64,000 bases of DNA from the NCBI RefSeq assembly GCF_010727945.1, contig NZ_AP022569.1:4340001-4404000 (forward strand), given 5' to 3'. Positions within the stretch are counted from its first letter, which is position 1; every line of letters starts with the position of its first letter. The position numbers were made by a program, and so were the translations under genes. The notes under the pieces were generated by a model. The model was not told the origin of the DNA, ran no database searches, and saw only the letters and a list, made by a program, of their open reading frames with translations. This document shows positions 54,446 to 62,810 of this stretch, one piece after another. Source of the stretch: Mycobacterium cookii (GTDB taxonomy: Bacteria; Actinomycetota; Actinomycetes; Mycobacteriales; Mycobacteriaceae).

Positions 54446-54793
54446 ATGACTGAAGTCAAGATGGTCATCTTGTCGACCGACGACCTGGACGAGTCGATCC
54501 GGTTCTATAGCGAGACCCTGGGCATGTCACTGAAGTTTCGCGACGGCGCCCACTTCGCCGCCCTGGACGGCGGGCCGGTCACGCTCGCGCTGGCCACCTC
54601 GGTCGACCACCCGATCCCCGGGCAGGTTGTCGTCGGGATCAAGACCGACGACGTCGACGCCGCAGCGAAGGCCGTCGAGGACAGCGGCGGCGGCATCGTG
54701 AAAGGCCCCTACGACGACGCGCACGAACGCCGCGCCGTCGTCTACGACAACAAAGGCAACGGGATCGTGTTCTACCAACCGCTGGCGCGCTAA
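54446..54793 (+). CDS. VOC (glyoxalase/bleomycin-resistance) family protein
   Basis: 115 aa, one vicinal-oxygen-chelate module: D-D-L-D-E-S-I-R-F-Y-S-E-T-L-G (beta-alpha), then H-F-A-A-L-D-G-G-P, and a second beta-alpha-beta unit ending G-N-G-I-V-F-Y-Q-P. These proteins dimerise to form metal sites; the reaction is not predictable. It overlaps the convergent SCO6745-like gene by 4 nt. Confidence 0.88.
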   Translation: MTEVKMVILSTDDLDESIRFYSETLGMSLKFRDGAHFAALDGGPVTLALATSVDHPIPGQVVVGIKTDDVDAAAKAVEDSGGGIVKGPYDDAHERRAVVYDNKGNGIVFYQPLAR

Positions 54794-55680
54794 GACGTCA
54801 GATGCGCGCTGCCGTCGTCTAATTCGTTGCGGCGCAACGCCATCGGCGTGACCGCGGGCACGTCACCGCCTTCGACTACCGCGCGGGTGATCGGCGTGAG
54901 CGCCTGGAACAGCGTCTCCACCTCGTCGTCGCTGAGCGCGTCGAGCACCGACACGGCAAGAGCATCGGTGCGGGCCTCGATCTCATCCTTGAGTGCGCGC
55001 CCGGTGTCGGTGATCGACCCGTCGCCGTCGAGCAGACCCCGCTCGGCAAGCCGCCGCTCCTGCTCGTGCCACGCCTCGTCGTCGTAGTCGCGGGTGCGGG
55101 CGATGTACTCGCGCGGGATGCCACCGGCGGCCGCATGCAAGACGTTGCATTCGCGACCCGTGACACCGGCGGCACTGAGCACCGCCGTGTGCACATCGCC
55201 GCGATGCTCGCGCAGCAACGTGGTGGCCTGCCACAGCGCGGCAAGCGGTTCGTCCGGCCAGGGCAGCGAGCGATTCGCGGCGAACAGCGGCCGCCCGCAC
55301 AGCGGAGCAGTGCGTGCCGCCTTGCCCGCCAATTCCGCGGCGGTCGTGACATTTTCGTCGGACTCGATGCCGTACCGGCGCAGCACCGCGACCGCGGTCT
55401 CCAGGCGGACGCGCAAAGCGTCCTCGGGACCGGCGATCGCCCACGCGGCGGGCAGCGCCTTGGCCACCCGCTCGGGCGCGAAGTTGTAGAAGATGGCCGT
55501 CACCACCTCGGGCGGCACCGGACCGAGCGGCGCCGACCGCGCGGCGAAATAGCCCATCCAGTAGCCCTTGTAGCCCAGCCCGTCCAGCGCCTCGCGGACT
55601 TCCGGCGCGAAGTATGTCACGCCGTGCACCGGCTCGAACCGATCGAAGAAACGTCGTGCCAGCCCAGGTTCTCTCTGCAC
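54790..55680 (-). CDS. SCO6745 (SalK-like) family protein
   Basis: 296 aa. Family hallmarks: F-E-P-V-H-G-V-T-Y-F-A-P-E near the N-terminus, G-Y-W-M-G-Y-F-A-A-R-S-A-P-L-G, and a C-terminal winged-helix-like part (E-R-R-L-A-E-R-G-L-L, T-D-T-G-R-A-L-K-D-E-I-E-A-R-T-D). The GTG at 55680 places the conserved E-P-V-H at about residue 15, as in relatives; a TTG at 55689 is an alternative. The biochemical role is unknown. Confidence 0.82.
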   Translation of the reverse strand: MQREPGLARRFFDRFEPVHGVTYFAPEVREALDGLGYKGYWMGYFAARSAPLGPVPPEVVTAIFYNFAPERVAKALPAAWAIAGPEDALRVRLETAVAVLRRYGIESDENVTTAAELAGKAARTAPLCGRPLFAANRSLPWPDEPLAALWQATTLLREHRGDVHTAVLSAAGVTGRECNVLHAAAGGIPREYIARTRDYDDEAWHEQERRLAERGLLDGDGSITDTGRALKDEIEARTDALAVSVLDALSDDEVETLFQALTPITRAVVEGGDVPAVTPMALRRNELDDGSAHLTS

Positions 55681-55781
55681 GATCGCCAAGCTAGAACACT
55701 TCAGTACTTACGCGCAATCTCTTTACGTGCGAAAATGTGTTTCCGGCTAAGCGGTCCATGGGGGGCACCGAAAGGAGTCCT

Positions 55782-57341
55782 GTGGCCGATATCGTGTTGA
55801 TCAATCCTCGGTTCCAGGTGTCCTACTGGGGCCTTGAGCACGCACTTCCGTTGCTTGGTAAGAAATGCAACCTACCGACCGCCTGCCTTCCGCTGCTCGC
55901 GGCGTTGACGCCCGCCGGCCACTCCGTGACCATCGTCGACGAGAACGTTGAGCCGATCGACTACGACCGTTTGGCGCGGGCCGACATCGTGGGGCTCACC
56001 GGCATGACGGTCCAGCGCGCCCGAATGCTCGAGATCCTGCGCGAACTGAAAACCCGTGGCGTCTTCACGATCGTCGGGGGTCCCTGGGTCAGCGTGCAGG
56101 AAGACTACTTCGACGGCCTCGCCGACGCGATCTTCGTCGGCGAAGCGGAAACGACCTGGCCACAGTTCCTCGAAGAATGGGCCGAGGGCCGACATCAGTA
56201 CCGCTACCAGCAGGCCGAGCCGACCGACATGACGCAGGTGCCGGTGCCGCGCTACGACCTGCTGAAGGCCAAGGACTATCTGTTCGGCAGTGTGCAGTTC
56301 AGCCGCGGCTGTCCGTTCCAGTGCGAATTCTGCGACATCATCGTCACCTTCGGTCGCCGGCCACGGCTGAAGACGAGCGCGCAGGTGATCGCCGAGCTGG
56401 AAGCGATGCGCAAGCAACACCTGAAAATCGCGTTCATCGTCGACGACAACCTGATCGGCAACAAGGCCGCGGTCAAGGAGCTGCTGCGCGAGCTCGCCGC
56501 GTGGCAAGTCGCCGAGGGATATCCCTTCACGTTCTTCACCGAGGCGTCGCTCAACCTCGCCGAAGACGAAGAACTGATCCAGTTGATGGACGCCGCCAAC
56601 ATCGTGACCGTCTTCATCGGCATCGAAAGCCCCAACGAAGAATCGCTGCGCGAGACGAAGAAATATCAGAACGTCAAGAAGACCGGGTCGATTGTCGACC
56701 GCGTCCGCACAGTGCAGGACGCCGGCATCGAAGTCTGGTGCGGCATGATCGTCGGCTTCGACCACGACGACACCCGGATCTTCAAGGCCCAGCACGAGTT
56801 CCTGCGCCAGACCGACATCATGCACGCCATGGTCGGCATGCTCTCGGCGATCCCGAAGACGCCGCTGCACGCCCGGTTGAAGAACGAGGGCCGCCTCGAC
56901 CTCGACGACGAACAACCGTTCGGCACCAACGTCATTCCGCTCGGCATGACGCGTGAAGAGTTGCGCGACGGGTACGTCGACCTGATGAAGGAACTCTACG
57001 ATCCCGACTTCTACTTCGAGCGGCTCGAGAACCTGTTCCTCACAAGGAAATTCGATTGGGCACGCGCCCGCAACGCCTACTGGCGCAAACACCCGTGGCG
57101 GAAGCTGAAGTCGCAGTCGGTCGATGCCGTGCTGGCCACCGGCCTGTTCCTGCGGCTGATGAAGAACGTGCCCGACCCGAAATTACGCCGGATCTATCGG
57201 CGTCGGATGGCCACCATGCTGCGTCGAAGGCCCGATCCGAGTCTGTTGTTCATCTGCGTGATCAAGTGCGCGATGCACTACCACCACTACACCATGTCTC
57301 GGCAGATGGCCGAAAAACACCAGCTGATCAACACGTTCTAG
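55782..57341 (+). CDS. B12-binding-domain radical SAM enzyme
   Basis: 519 aa. The N-terminal ~140 residues form a cobalamin-binding-like Rossmann domain (I-V-L-I-N-P-R-F, A-D-I-V-G-L-T-G, I-V-G-G-P-W-V). The radical SAM core has the 4Fe-4S cluster motif C-P-F-Q-C-E-F-C near residue 176, then F-I-V-D-D-N-L-I-G-N and I-G-I-E-S-P. A DUF4070-like C-terminal region follows. Relatives methylate or rearrange lipids and hopanoids; the substrate here is open. The GTG at 55782 is chosen for its AAAGGAG four bases upstream; an ATG at 55758 lacks a good site. Confidence 0.88.
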   Translation: MADIVLINPRFQVSYWGLEHALPLLGKKCNLPTACLPLLAALTPAGHSVTIVDENVEPIDYDRLARADIVGLTGMTVQRARMLEILRELKTRGVFTIVGGPWVSVQEDYFDGLADAIFVGEAETTWPQFLEEWAEGRHQYRYQQAEPTDMTQVPVPRYDLLKAKDYLFGSVQFSRGCPFQCEFCDIIVTFGRRPRLKTSAQVIAELEAMRKQHLKIAFIVDDNLIGNKAAVKELLRELAAWQVAEGYPFTFFTEASLNLAEDEELIQLMDAANIVTVFIGIESPNEESLRETKKYQNVKKTGSIVDRVRTVQDAGIEVWCGMIVGFDHDDTRIFKAQHEFLRQTDIMHAMVGMLSAIPKTPLHARLKNEGRLDLDDEQPFGTNVIPLGMTREELRDGYVDLMKELYDPDFYFERLENLFLTRKFDWARARNAYWRKHPWRKLKSQSVDAVLATGLFLRLMKNVPDPKLRRIYRRRMATMLRRRPDPSLLFICVIKCAMHYHHYTMSRQMAEKHQLINTF

Positions 57342-57514
57342 CGAGCTTCGGCGATCTCACCAGCCCCTTCAGCCACCAGCTGGAGGACTAGTTGCTTCTA
57401 CGAATTGAACGCGTATGCGATATCAGCGCCCGGGTGATATCACCGGCGCCTGCGTTTCCAAGATCATTTGGCCCCCGACTCTCTGGTGCTCAGGTGGCTG
57501 GTGTGACCGCAGGG

Positions 57515-57528
57515 ACGACTAAAGTCCC
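57515..57528. promoter_or_regulatory. DosR-like box upstream of the PLD gene
   Basis: ACGACTAAAGTCCC matches 12 of 14 positions of the DosR core GGGACTWWAGTCCC. It is flanked by two direct copies of GTGTGACCG (57501-57509 and 57531-57539) and ends 31 nt before the PLD start codon. The close spacing to the start is unusual for an activator site. By eye only. Confidence 0.35.
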
Positions 57529-57559
57529 GGGTGTGACCGATCAGTAAGGAGCAATCGCG

Positions 57560-58105
57560 ATGGCACTGGATTCGCTGACCGCACTGGACAAGCACAAAGC
57601 CGCGCCGTTTCCGCCCGGCTATCCCGACACCATCCGCACGTTCTACAGCCCGGTCGACCAGGTGCACGACGCCCTCAAGGACCTCTTGGAATCAGCCAAC
57701 AAGAGCATCGTCGTCGCGATGTACGGCTACGACGATCCCGAGCTGCACTCGGTGCTGTTGTCGGCGTTGAACGACGAAAAGCTGTATGTGCAAATGAGTC
57801 TCGACTCCAGCCAGGCCGCGGGCAAGGCCGAGCATCAGCTACTGGCACCGTGGCTCAACCACAAGATCGGCAACAGCATCGCGATCGGCCACAGCGAGAA
57901 GTCGGCGATCATGCACTTGAAGATGGTGATCGTCGACGGTGTCGACATCATCACCGGGTCGACCAACTGGTCCAGCGGCGGCGAATCCAAACAGGACAAT
58001 CAGCTGACCGTGATCCGCGATCCCTACGTGGCCGCCGAAGCCCGCTCTCGCATCGACATCATCCACGACAGCATGCTCAAGCAGATGGCCGCGGCCAAGA
58101 CCTAA
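57560..58105 (+). CDS. Phospholipase D-like nuclease (single HKD motif)
   Basis: 181 aa with one HKD motif: M-H-L-K-M-V-I-V-D-G near residue 120 followed by G-S-T-N-W-S. The N-terminal half has the paired strand (S-I-V-V-A-M-Y-G-Y-D-D). Small single-HKD proteins of this kind are Nuc-type nucleases that act as dimers; no signal peptide is seen. The start has TAAGGAG eight bases upstream. It overlaps the convergent sulfatase gene by 4 nt. It is unrelated in context to the DISARM PLD protein. Confidence 0.85.
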   Translation: MALDSLTALDKHKAAPFPPGYPDTIRTFYSPVDQVHDALKDLLESANKSIVVAMYGYDDPELHSVLLSALNDEKLYVQMSLDSSQAAGKAEHQLLAPWLNHKIGNSIAIGHSEKSAIMHLKMVIVDGVDIITGSTNWSSGGESKQDNQLTVIRDPYVAAEARSRIDIIHDSMLKQMAAAKT

Positions 58106-59835
58106 CTCGGCCGCCGAGACACATACGGCCACGGCTGATTTCGCTCGGGTATCGAGTTCGCCCGCGCCTGCTTCAACTGCGCCCGCAGTTCCTGCCGTAG
58201 CTCGTGCAAGCCGGGATCGGTCCACCGGTTGTCGGCCTCGGCCGGATCGCTATTGAGGTCGTAGAGCTCCCACTGGTCGTCGAGCGGGCTCATCCGGTAC
58301 GCCTCGCCGCCCAGCCCGTTGGCCGCGAGGTGACGCACGCCCGGTTCGGTCCAGGTCGCCGGATCGTCGAAGGTGCGCACCAGCTTCCACAGCCGGCCGT
58401 CGACGCGGGCCACCAGGCCTTCGAAGTTGGACGCCACGTAGGCGGGAATCCGGATGCGCAGCGGCCCAGGCGGATTCGACGTCCGTCCGAGACGTCGCGC
58501 TACACCTGAGGCGCCGGTGTCGCCCTCGAGGATGTTGTCGCGGGTCATCAGATAGACAGCCCGGCCGTCATCGGCCGCCGCGCCGCCCACGACCGGCGTC
58601 AGGTCGCGGCCCGGCAGCGGATGCACCTCGGTGAAGCTCTCGCTGAGCTGAGCGGCGGTCGCGGTGACGTCCACACCGGCGGCGGCCAGCAGCGTGGGCA
58701 GCAAGTCGACGTGCGACGTCGGCGCCGTGACGACGCGTGGCGACGTCGCCTGCGCACCGATGCGGGCGATCACGAACGGCACCCGGGTCGCCTCGTCGTA
58801 GAGGTTGAACCACTTCTGGTGCAGCCCGCCGTGCGCGCCGAGCAGCTCGCCGTGATCGGAGGTGCGCACCAGGACCGCGTTGTCCGACCCGCCCTCGGTG
58901 ACCGCGCGGCGGACCCGGTCGATCGGCCCGTCCACCTCGGCGTGCAGCCGGTAATACAGGTCGCGGTAGCGCTGCGCGTTGCGCTTGTACGCCCGGTCGA
59001 CGAACGCAGGGGGGCCGTACCCGGAGGCATATGCCTCCCGGAACGCGATCTGCGCGGCCGGCTTGGTCGCCAGATCCTCGTCGGCGGTCGGCGCCGCGGG
59101 CACGTGCGGCGGATCCAGCGGTGACGCCTTCAGCGGGCTGCGGCGCACCCAGCCGGGGAACAGCACGATGTCGTGCGGGTTGACGAAGCTGGCCACCAAC
59201 AGGAACGGACGCTGCGCTGCGGGGTCGCCGGCGCGGCGGGCGGCGTAGCGGTCGATGAGCCAGGTGACGACGCGGTCGGCGACCAGCGGGTCACGCCGCA
59301 CGCCGGAGTTGCCCAACAACGCGCCGTGCGGCTCCGGCCCGACCCATCCTGAGAAGCCAAACGGCCCAAGGGGATCGGCGTCCAGATAGCGTTGCACCGC
59401 GGCGGGGTCGACAACGCCGCGGGCGTCGTTGGTGGCCACCACCGAACCGTTGGCCTCGTGCAGGTCGGCATGCGAGATGTGCCACTTGCCGTCGTAGTGC
59501 GTGTCGTATCCCGCGGCCCGAAACCAATTGCCCATCGTCGGCACCTCGCCGGGACGCAACCAGCGCATCCGCGAGTCGTCGGGCATCTTGCCCAGCCCGT
59601 CGGTCTGGGTGACGCCATGCAGGTCGGGGTAGTGGCCGGTGAAGATGGTGGGACGACTCGGCGCGCAGGCCAGCGAACCGGTGTAGTGCCGGGTGAAGCT
59701 GACGCCGTGCTCGTCAAACCACTTGCGGCCGTGCAGCGTTCGATCGCGCCAGGCGAGCAGTTCGGGCGATTCGTAGGGTGGTGTCGCGCGTTCCTCGTCG
59801 GTCATCACGACGATGATGTCGGGCTGACTAGTCAC
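58102..59835 (-). CDS. Type I sulfatase
   Basis: 577 aa. The formylglycine motif C-A-P-S-R is at residues 57-61 and the metal ligands M-T-D-E-E-R (in place of D-D) are near residue 11. D-H-G-E-L-L-G-A-H-G-G-L is the second metal cluster, and K-W-H-I-S-H is conserved. It hydrolyses sulfate (or possibly phosphonate) esters; the natural substrate is unknown and no export signal is visible. The GTG at 59835 overlaps the stop of the SRPBCC gene (GTGA), which fixes the start; the longer frame would overlap that gene. Confidence 0.9.
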   Translation of the reverse strand: MTSQPDIIVVMTDEERATPPYESPELLAWRDRTLHGRKWFDEHGVSFTRHYTGSLACAPSRPTIFTGHYPDLHGVTQTDGLGKMPDDSRMRWLRPGEVPTMGNWFRAAGYDTHYDGKWHISHADLHEANGSVVATNDARGVVDPAAVQRYLDADPLGPFGFSGWVGPEPHGALLGNSGVRRDPLVADRVVTWLIDRYAARRAGDPAAQRPFLLVASFVNPHDIVLFPGWVRRSPLKASPLDPPHVPAAPTADEDLATKPAAQIAFREAYASGYGPPAFVDRAYKRNAQRYRDLYYRLHAEVDGPIDRVRRAVTEGGSDNAVLVRTSDHGELLGAHGGLHQKWFNLYDEATRVPFVIARIGAQATSPRVVTAPTSHVDLLPTLLAAAGVDVTATAAQLSESFTEVHPLPGRDLTPVVGGAAADDGRAVYLMTRDNILEGDTGASGVARRLGRTSNPPGPLRIRIPAYVASNFEGLVARVDGRLWKLVRTFDDPATWTEPGVRHLAANGLGGEAYRMSPLDDQWELYDLNSDPAEADNRWTDPGLHELRQELRAQLKQARANSIPERNQPWPYVSRRPS

Positions 59836-60275
59836 GAGGCCTTCTCCAATCGACGTGCAAGACCGGCGAGCATGATGTCGGACTGCCGAACCTGAACGCG
59901 GCACACCGCGCGTTCAGCGAGCTTTTGCACTGGGCGAGAGCCGATCTCGACCGTGCTGGTCAGTGTTACGGTCGTTGCCCCGTCGCCGGCCGGCTGCAGG
60001 CTCCAGCGATTGTTGAACCGGCGCAGGCGCTTCGGCAAGCCCTCGACGTCGTACGCGAGTGCATGGGTTTCGTCGAACTCGGTGATGGTCTCCACCAGGG
60101 CGTTGCGGCCGATCTGCACTCGCCGCGTAGTGCCGACCGGCTCGCTGGCCTCAGAAAGGATGCACGAGTGGTCGATGTTGTCCGCCCATGAGCTGATTGC
60201 ACCGAAGTCCGCGAGGACATCCCACACGTGTTTCGGGTCGGCCGCGATGGTGCGGCTGCGCTCGATGTCGGCCAC
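59832..60275 (-). CDS. SRPBCC/START-like lipid- or ligand-binding protein
   Basis: 147 aa. Polyketide-cyclase-like pattern: I-E-R-S-R-T-I-A-A-D-P-K-H-V-W-D-V-L-A-D-F at the N-terminus, W-S-L-Q-P-A-G-D-G-A-T-T-V-T-L-T in the middle, and a long C-terminal helix. It is first in a two-gene operon with the sulfatase, coupled by a 4-nt overlap, so it may bind the sulfatase substrate or product. Two tandem DosR-like boxes lie 46-80 nt upstream. Confidence 0.85.
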   Translation of the reverse strand: MADIERSRTIAADPKHVWDVLADFGAISSWADNIDHSCILSEASEPVGTTRRVQIGRNALVETITEFDETHALAYDVEGLPKRLRRFNNRWSLQPAGDGATTVTLTSTVEIGSRPVQKLAERAVCRVQVRQSDIMLAGLARRLEKAS

Positions 60276-60320
60276 CGCATTACCGTACGCGGTCGACGCG
60301 TGCGGTTATTGAGAAGATCG

Positions 60321-60355
60321 GGGACCAAAGTCACTGCTTTCGCGACTTTGATCCG
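60321..60355. promoter_or_regulatory. Two tandem DosR-like boxes
   Basis: Box 1 GGGACCAAAGTCAC (60321-60334) matches 12 of 14 positions of the DosR core GGGACTWWAGTCCC. Box 2 GCGACTTTGATCCG (60342-60355) matches 10 of 14. Their starts are 21 bp apart, two helical turns, the usual face-to-face layout of paired DosR sites. They are placed to serve either the SRPBCC-sulfatase operon or the plus-strand genes. Confidence 0.4.
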
Positions 60356-60412
60356 ATCCAAGCCGGCAGCTGGCAAACTTCAGTGACTAGCCGCTGACCA
60401 GGTGAGACGACC

Positions 60413-60562
60413 ATGATGAATGCCGCGATAGCTGGGATGAGTCGGGGCGTCGCGGTGCGTGCTGGCCGACGTCTACACCGTCCGGTATCAAGCCGGTTGC
60501 GCAACGCCCTCCTAGTCGATCCGCACACCGCGGCACTCAACGGAGGTAGCGGATCGAACTAA
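60413..60562 (+). CDS. Possible small ORF (49 aa)
   Basis: ATG with AGGTGAG five bases upstream, Arg-rich product beginning M-M-N-A-A-I-A-G-M and ending G-G-S-G-S-N. It lies 58-92 nt downstream of the DosR-like boxes. No family was recognised and the composition is poor, so it may be a chance frame. Confidence 0.2.
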   Translation: MMNAAIAGMSRGVAVRAGRRLHRPVSSRLRNALLVDPHTAALNGGSGSN

Positions 60563-60583
60563 TCAATGTCAAAGGAGTGAACG

Positions 60584-60889
60584 ATGTTAAAAAGCGTGCC
60601 GGTCCAGGACGGCGCTCAACAGCACTGCACTCAGGACGCCAAGGTCCTCAAGGAGTCGGGTGCCCACAAGCTCGTCATCACGGACCGCGACGGTAACTGC
60701 TTGGCATTCGTATTAGCTTGGGACAGCTTCCATTACGACGCTGAGTCCGACACCTATGTGTGCGTCGCCGACAGCGATGGCAGAGAACTCATGACCATGT
60801 ACACCACCGGTGACATCAGAGCGGTCCCCGGCGCGAACATGTACGTCTTGACTGCGCCGGATGGGTTCAGTGGTCGCAGGGCGCTGTAG
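60584..60889 (+). CDS. Conserved-looking hypothetical protein
   Basis: 101 aa, a soluble acidic protein with beta-rich pattern (H-K-L-V-I-T-D-R-D-G-N-C-L-A-F-V-L-A-W) and Y-D-A-E-S-D-T-Y-V-C-V-A-D-S-D-G. Two Cys residues, no signal peptide. The start has a strong AAAGGAG site. Codon use is good, so the gene is probably real. Family not recognised. Confidence 0.7.
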   Translation: MLKSVPVQDGAQQHCTQDAKVLKESGAHKLVITDRDGNCLAFVLAWDSFHYDAESDTYVCVADSDGRELMTMYTTGDIRAVPGANMYVLTAPDGFSGRRAL

Positions 60890-61030
60890 GCCCCGCTGAG
60901 CCGGCGGAGGCCCGGCGAGTTCAGGCTTCCGTGTCGATTCACGCCGCCTGTCACCGAACTGACGCTGCCGGATCTGCGCGAGCAATGGCCGCATCGGTCT
61001 GGGGATATTCACGTCGCCGAAGTTATGATA

Positions 61031-61046
61031 GACCGTTCGTACGGTT
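61031..61046. promoter_or_regulatory. TetR operator 1 (upstream of tetR)
   Basis: GACCGTTCGTACGGTT, a 16-bp dyad shared with two sites before the mce genes. It directly follows a TATGAT hexamer (61024-61029) that could be the tetR -10, and ends 21 nt before the tetR ATG. It therefore sits where a repressor would block its own gene. Confidence 0.6.
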
Positions 61047-61067
61047 AGTTTAGTCCGAAGGTTTGAG

Positions 61068-61739
61068 ATGCCCAGATCGCCCGGCAGGCGCAGCGAGATT
61101 CTCGACGCATTCGTCCGCTATGTCGCCGAGCGCGGCTACGACCGGACGAATATCGGGGATATCGCCGACGAACTGGGCATGTCCAAGGGCACCATCGTCC
61201 ACCACTTCGGCACCAAATCGCAGATGTTGCGGGAGCTGGAAGAGACCCACCTGAGCCGTCAACTCGATGTCCTGCGGACGGCGTGGGACCGGCTGGCCGC
61301 GCCGCAGGAGCGCATCGTCGCGATCATCTACACCTCCACGCTGCTGCACGTGATCGACCGCGATGCGACGGTGGCAAGCCAGCGGGAGGTCGTGCAGTTG
61401 TCCGACGACCCATCGATGCAGCAGGTGCAGAAGCTGCGTGATCAGTTGCAGGCATTGACAATTGACGAGATACGCAACGGCGTGGACAGCGGCGTGTTCC
61501 GGAACGTCGACGTCGAGCTGGCGGCACTGCAGCTGTGGGGATCGCTGCAGTCGCTGTGGGTGTGGTTCGACCCTGCCGGCCCGCGGACTCCGGAAGACGT
61601 CGGCGCCGCATTCGTCGACGTGTTCCTCGGCGGGCTGCTGCTCGACCGCCTCGAGCTCAGCAAGTGGGCGGACCCGTCCGCCGACGTCGTCTCCGTCGTT
61701 CGGCAATGCCTGGCCACCGCAACGGGCGCCACGAACTGA
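61068..61739 (+). CDS. TetR-family regulator of the adjacent mce operon
   Basis: 223 aa. The N-terminal HTH is typical: R-R-S-E-I-L-D-A-F-V, then G-Y-D-R-T-N-I-G-D-I-A-D-E-L-G-M-S-K-G-T-I-V-H-H-F-G (about residues 25-50). The C-terminal ~150 residues form the ligand-binding helical domain. Such regulators beside mce operons (KstR and Mce3R, both TetR type) usually sense lipids; the ligand here is unknown. It lies 275 nt upstream of yrbEA in the same direction, and three matching dyads suggest that it represses both itself and the mce promoter. Confidence 0.88.
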   Translation: MPRSPGRRSEILDAFVRYVAERGYDRTNIGDIADELGMSKGTIVHHFGTKSQMLRELEETHLSRQLDVLRTAWDRLAAPQERIVAIIYTSTLLHVIDRDATVASQREVVQLSDDPSMQQVQKLRDQLQALTIDEIRNGVDSGVFRNVDVELAALQLWGSLQSLWVWFDPAGPRTPEDVGAAFVDVFLGGLLLDRLELSKWADPSADVVSVVRQCLATATGATN

Positions 61740-61816
61740 CCCTCGCGGCTGCGGAAACGCCTGGCGCAACTGAGCTGTAACCGATTCGCCGAACGCTTCA
61801 GGTCGCGGCAGCTCGT

Positions 61817-61832
61817 GACTGTACGTATAGTC
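61817..61832. promoter_or_regulatory. TetR operator 2 (between tetR and yrbEA)
   Basis: GACTGTACGTATAGTC, an almost perfect dyad matching the shared consensus GACYGTNCGKAYRGTY. It lies 141 bp before operator 3, far enough for looping or for a second promoter. Confidence 0.55.
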
Positions 61833-61955
61833 GGTCCATTCGCGTAGCCGCGATTCTCGCCGGCCACGCCAAATCGACCTAAACGGCCGTTGAACTGCAA
61901 TTTCAGCGCAGCGTCGGTTGCCTGGCGTTCGATTCTCGAGCTAATTCTTACCTTA

Positions 61956-61985
61956 TTGACTGTACGGACGGTCGAATGCCATAGT
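61956..61985 (+). promoter_or_regulatory. Predicted mce promoter overlapped by TetR operator 3
   Basis: TTGACT (61956-61961), an 18-nt spacer, then CATAGT (61980-61985). Operator 3, GACTGTACGGACGGTC (61958-61973), overlaps the -35 and most of the spacer, a classic repressor position. The yrbEA ATG is 30 nt beyond the -10. Confidence 0.55.
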
Positions 61986-62014
61986 GACTGCGTGACGGAT
62001 GCGATAACCCGGGG

Positions 62015-62809
62015 ATGACGACCTCGAACGTGATCGCCAGCAAGATCGGCAACCAGCTGCGGCCCGGTGCCGAAGTGGTCGGCGGCTTCTTCCGGATGTG
62101 CGCGCTGACCGGCAAAGCCCTGCTGAAGCCGTTCGAGTGGCGCGAGTTCATTTGGAACGGCTGGTTTCTCATGCGGGTGTCGTTGCTGCCCACCATCGCG
62201 GTGTCGATTCCGGAGACGGTGCTGCTGATCTTCACGCTCAACGTCCTGCTGGCCGAGTTCGGCGCCGCCGACGTCTCCGGCGCCGGCGCGGGGATCGCCG
62301 CGGTCACCCAACTCGGCCCTATCGTCACGGTGCTGGTGGTCGCCGGTGCCGGGGCCACCGCGATCTGCGCCGACCTCGGCGCTCGCACCATTCGCGAGGA
62401 GGTCGATGCGATGGAGGTGCTTGGCATCGACCCGATCCACCGACTGGTGGTGCCCCGCGTGGTCGCCTCGACAGTGGTCGCCGTGCTGCTCAACGGCCTG
62501 GTCATCGCCGTCGGCCTGACGGGCGGCTACTTGTTCAGCGTGTACCTACAGAACGTCTCCAGCGGCGCCTACCTCTCCACGCTCACGGTGCTCACCGGCC
62601 TGCCCGAGGTGATCATCGCGCTCGTCAAGGCCGCAATCTTCGGGCTGATCGCCGGGCTGGTCGGCTGTTACCGCGGGCTGATTGCCCGCGGCGGGTCCAA
62701 AGGTCTGGGCACTGCCGTCAACGAGACCGTGGTGCTGTGTTTCATCGCGCTGTTCGCGGTGAACGCCGTGATGACGACCATCGGTGTCCGGTTCGGGACG
62801 GGGCGCTGA
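62015..62809 (+). CDS. yrbEA: MlaE/YrbE-family permease, first subunit (YrbEA)
   Basis: 264 aa, with five to six hydrophobic segments and the MlaE-family pattern: long N-terminal amphipathic helix, then E-E-V-D-A-M-E-V-L-G-I-D-P near the centre (the ATPase-contact loop). It is the membrane part of an Mce lipid importer and works with an MceG-type ATPase encoded elsewhere. It is the first gene of the mce operon, with one base between its stop and the yrbEB start. The operon type (mce1-mce4 or another) cannot be told from this part. Confidence 0.93.
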   Translation: MTTSNVIASKIGNQLRPGAEVVGGFFRMCALTGKALLKPFEWREFIWNGWFLMRVSLLPTIAVSIPETVLLIFTLNVLLAEFGAADVSGAGAGIAAVTQLGPIVTVLVVAGAGATAICADLGARTIREEVDAMEVLGIDPIHRLVVPRVVASTVVAVLLNGLVIAVGLTGGYLFSVYLQNVSSGAYLSTLTVLTGLPEVIIALVKAAIFGLIAGLVGCYRGLIARGGSKGLGTAVNETVVLCFIALFAVNAVMTTIGVRFGTGR

Positions 62810-62810
62810 C

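Larger units (their letters stand above)
60276..60583. other. 308-bp intergenic region between the SRPBCC and hypothetical genes
   Basis: Contains tandem DosR-like boxes (60321-60355) and one weak 49-codon frame (60413-60562). No tRNA, terminator hairpin or mobile-element end was recognised in it. It must hold the promoters for the minus-strand SRPBCC-sulfatase pair and the plus-strand genes. Confidence 0.4.

Noticed and set aside
55872..57092. 406-codon minus-strand frame opposite the radical SAM gene
   Set aside because: Val/Asp/His-rich mirror frame typical of high-GC genes; no motif.
57433..57444. GGTGATATCACC palindrome after the radical SAM gene
   Set aside because: A 12-bp palindrome in the intergenic region without a T-run or promoter relation; too little to call a terminator or operator.
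60331..60540. 69-codon minus-strand frame in the 60.3-60.6 kb gap
   Set aside because: Arg/Ala-rich, no ribosome site, covers the DosR-like boxes; probably chance.
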